This document shows positions 63,094-64,000 of a stretch of 64,000 nucleotides of DNA, one piece after another (position 1 is the first letter of the stretch; each line of letters starts with the position of its first letter). The stretch spans positions 73,780 to 137,779 of the forward strand of contig NZ_FOJM01000018.1 of the NCBI RefSeq assembly GCF_900111825.1, given 5' to 3'. The stretch comes from Pedobacter suwonensis (GTDB lineage Bacteria; Bacteroidota; Bacteroidia; Sphingobacteriales; Sphingobacteriaceae). The notes below the pieces were generated by a model that was given only the letters and a program-made list of their open reading frames with translations, searched no databases and was not told the origin of the DNA. The position numbers and the translations under genes are program-made.

Positions 63094-64000
63094 TTAAAAT
63101 TTAATATTGGCGCCTAAATTAATGATGCGTTGCTGAGGGTAAAACTGTCCGCTACCACTGGTTCCTTCGGGATCGTAATCTTTCACTTTAGAAATGGTGA
63201 ATAAGTTAAAAGCACTGGCATAAACCCTTACTCCAGAAACGTTGATGCGATCTAAGAAGCTGGCCTTAATGTTATAGGCAAGCTCTACGTTTTTAAGCCT
63301 TAAGAACGAGGCATCATTTAACCAAAAGGTATTATTAAACTGCCCACCGCTAATGGCATTAGATGCACGGTCGGTTACCCTTGGATAGGTTCCGTTCGGG
63401 TTTGCGGCACTAAACCTGTTATCGGCCCAACTGCTGTAAAAGTTACCTACACTACCTGATTCTGGCAAAACGTACTGGCTTACCTGGGTTTGTCCGGCTA
63501 ATACCATCGATAAATCAAAGTTTTTATAAGAAGCACCAAGTGTAAATCCATACGTAATTTGAGGGATGTTGCTATATGGCGTTCTGGTTTGGTCATCGGC
63601 AGTAATTTTACCATCATTATTGTAATCCAGATATTTAAGATCACCAACTTTCGCCCCGCTAACATGCGGATAAGCATCTAACTCCTGCTGTGTTCTAAAT
63701 ATACCGATGGCATTATACAGCAGGCCGGCATTTAACGGTCTTCCGGTCTGGCGCTGATAATCCAGTGTTCCGCTGGCTTCATCAATAAAAATCACTTTAC
63801 TTTTAGCATAAGTGAAGTTACCTGATGCATTCCATCTGAAACTTTCGCCGTTATGGTTATAACCTAAAGTTGCTTCAAAACCAGCATTATTCACTTTTCC
63901 GATATTTTCTGAAGGTACTAATGGCGTATAGTTCGCGCTGTTATCATTAAATGGATTTACAATACCTGAAGAACCTGGTACTGATGCATTACGGGTGGTT
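63094..64000 (-). CDS. SusC/RagA TonB-dependent transporter, 5' part beyond window
   Basis: The open frame runs without a stop from 63094 to the window end at 64000, giving the C-terminal 302 codons. It has beta-barrel repeats (GFTLGASYKNFDLSMVLAGQ), a DYDPEGTSGSGQFYPQQR segment and the terminal INLGANIKF. It forms the pair with the SusD gene. The N-terminal plug lies outside the window. Confidence 0.93.
   Translation of the reverse strand, partial: TTRNASVPGSSGIVNPFNDNSANYTPLVPSENIGKVNNAGFEATLGYNHNGESFRWNASGNFTYAKSKVIFIDEASGTLDYQRQTGRPLNAGLLYNAIGIFRTQQELDAYPHVSGAKVGDLKYLDYNNDGKITADDQTRTPYSNIPQITYGFTLGASYKNFDLSMVLAGQTQVSQYVLPESGSVGNFYSSWADNRFSAANPNGTYPRVTDRASNAISGGQFNNTFWLNDASFLRLKNVELAYNIKASFLDRINVSGVRVYASAFNLFTISKVKDYDPEGTSGSGQFYPQQRIINLGANIKF

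Noticed and set aside
1..64000. CRISPR array or Cas genes
   Set aside because: No regularly spaced short repeats of equal length and no Cas-like protein was seen.

Overview
The window looks like a chromosomal segment of a Sphingobacteriaceae member, most like Pedobacter. The evidence is several SusC/SusD outer-membrane pairs, an ECF sigma/FecR pair feeding an STN-domain SusC, many secreted glycoside hydrolases, a Bacteroidetes-type promoter (TTTG ... TAnnTTTG), weak Shine-Dalgarno use and moderate GC. The genus is inferred from gene content and not proven.

Layout. (1) 0.7-17.8 kb, minus strand: one large polysaccharide-utilisation locus reading sigma factor -> FecR -> SusC -> SusD -> GH29 -> GH20 -> GntP permease -> RidA -> D-threonine aldolase/D-serine dehydratase-like PLP enzyme -> M19 dipeptidase -> GH3. 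Gaps inside the catabolic part are 0-17 bp. It combines fucose/N-acetylhexosamine removal with an amino-acid module that looks specific for D-configured substrates. (2) 18.0-22.2 kb: two tandem tRNA-Pro, tRNA-Ser, a PgpH-type 7TM-HD phosphodiesterase, and an SPFH / membrane protein / small Arc-like triad. (3) 23-29.7 kb: a NahK-like sugar kinase beside a GH109-like enzyme (probable GalNAc release and phosphorylation), a PAP2 phosphatase, an LTA-synthase-like protein and a DUF1275 protein. (4) 30.4-32.5 kb: a 32-residue membrane peptide, a single-domain response regulator and a divergent tyrosine recombinase. The promoter region between the last two lies between perfect 15-bp inverted repeats and is a candidate phase-variable switch. 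(5) 32.9-34 kb: GNAT and MarR with a 27-bp palindromic operator. (6) 34.1-38.3 kb: a reactive-sulfur cluster (Crp/Fnr, TauE, persulfide-dioxygenase/rhodanese, split YeeE pair). (7) 38.6-51.6 kb: GH30_8 glucuronoxylanase, SusCD, an AraC regulator, and an operon for an aldonate (XylX-like FAH protein, IlvD/Edd dehydratase, GntP), suggesting uptake and Weimberg-type oxidation of pentonates. (8) 51.6-56.6 kb: an accessory patch ending at tRNA-Lys. It holds an AAA ATPase with a C-terminal nuclease/DUF4435-like region (PARIS/OLD-like), a membrane protein flanked by two copies of a structured repeat, and a VapBC-type pair. The ATPase gene has an in-frame amber codon upstream of its Walker A motif. 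(9) 57.0-64.0 kb: Crp/Fnr regulator, then GH35, GH30 and SusD/SusC (cut by the window edge), a likely beta-galactan locus.

The most notable items are the candidate invertible promoter at 31.06-31.26 kb, the amber-interrupted ATPase/nuclease gene, the structured repeat pair around 54.4-55.3 kb, and the joining of glycan- and D-amino-acid catabolism in the first locus. All functions are read from sequence motifs and context. No database search was possible.
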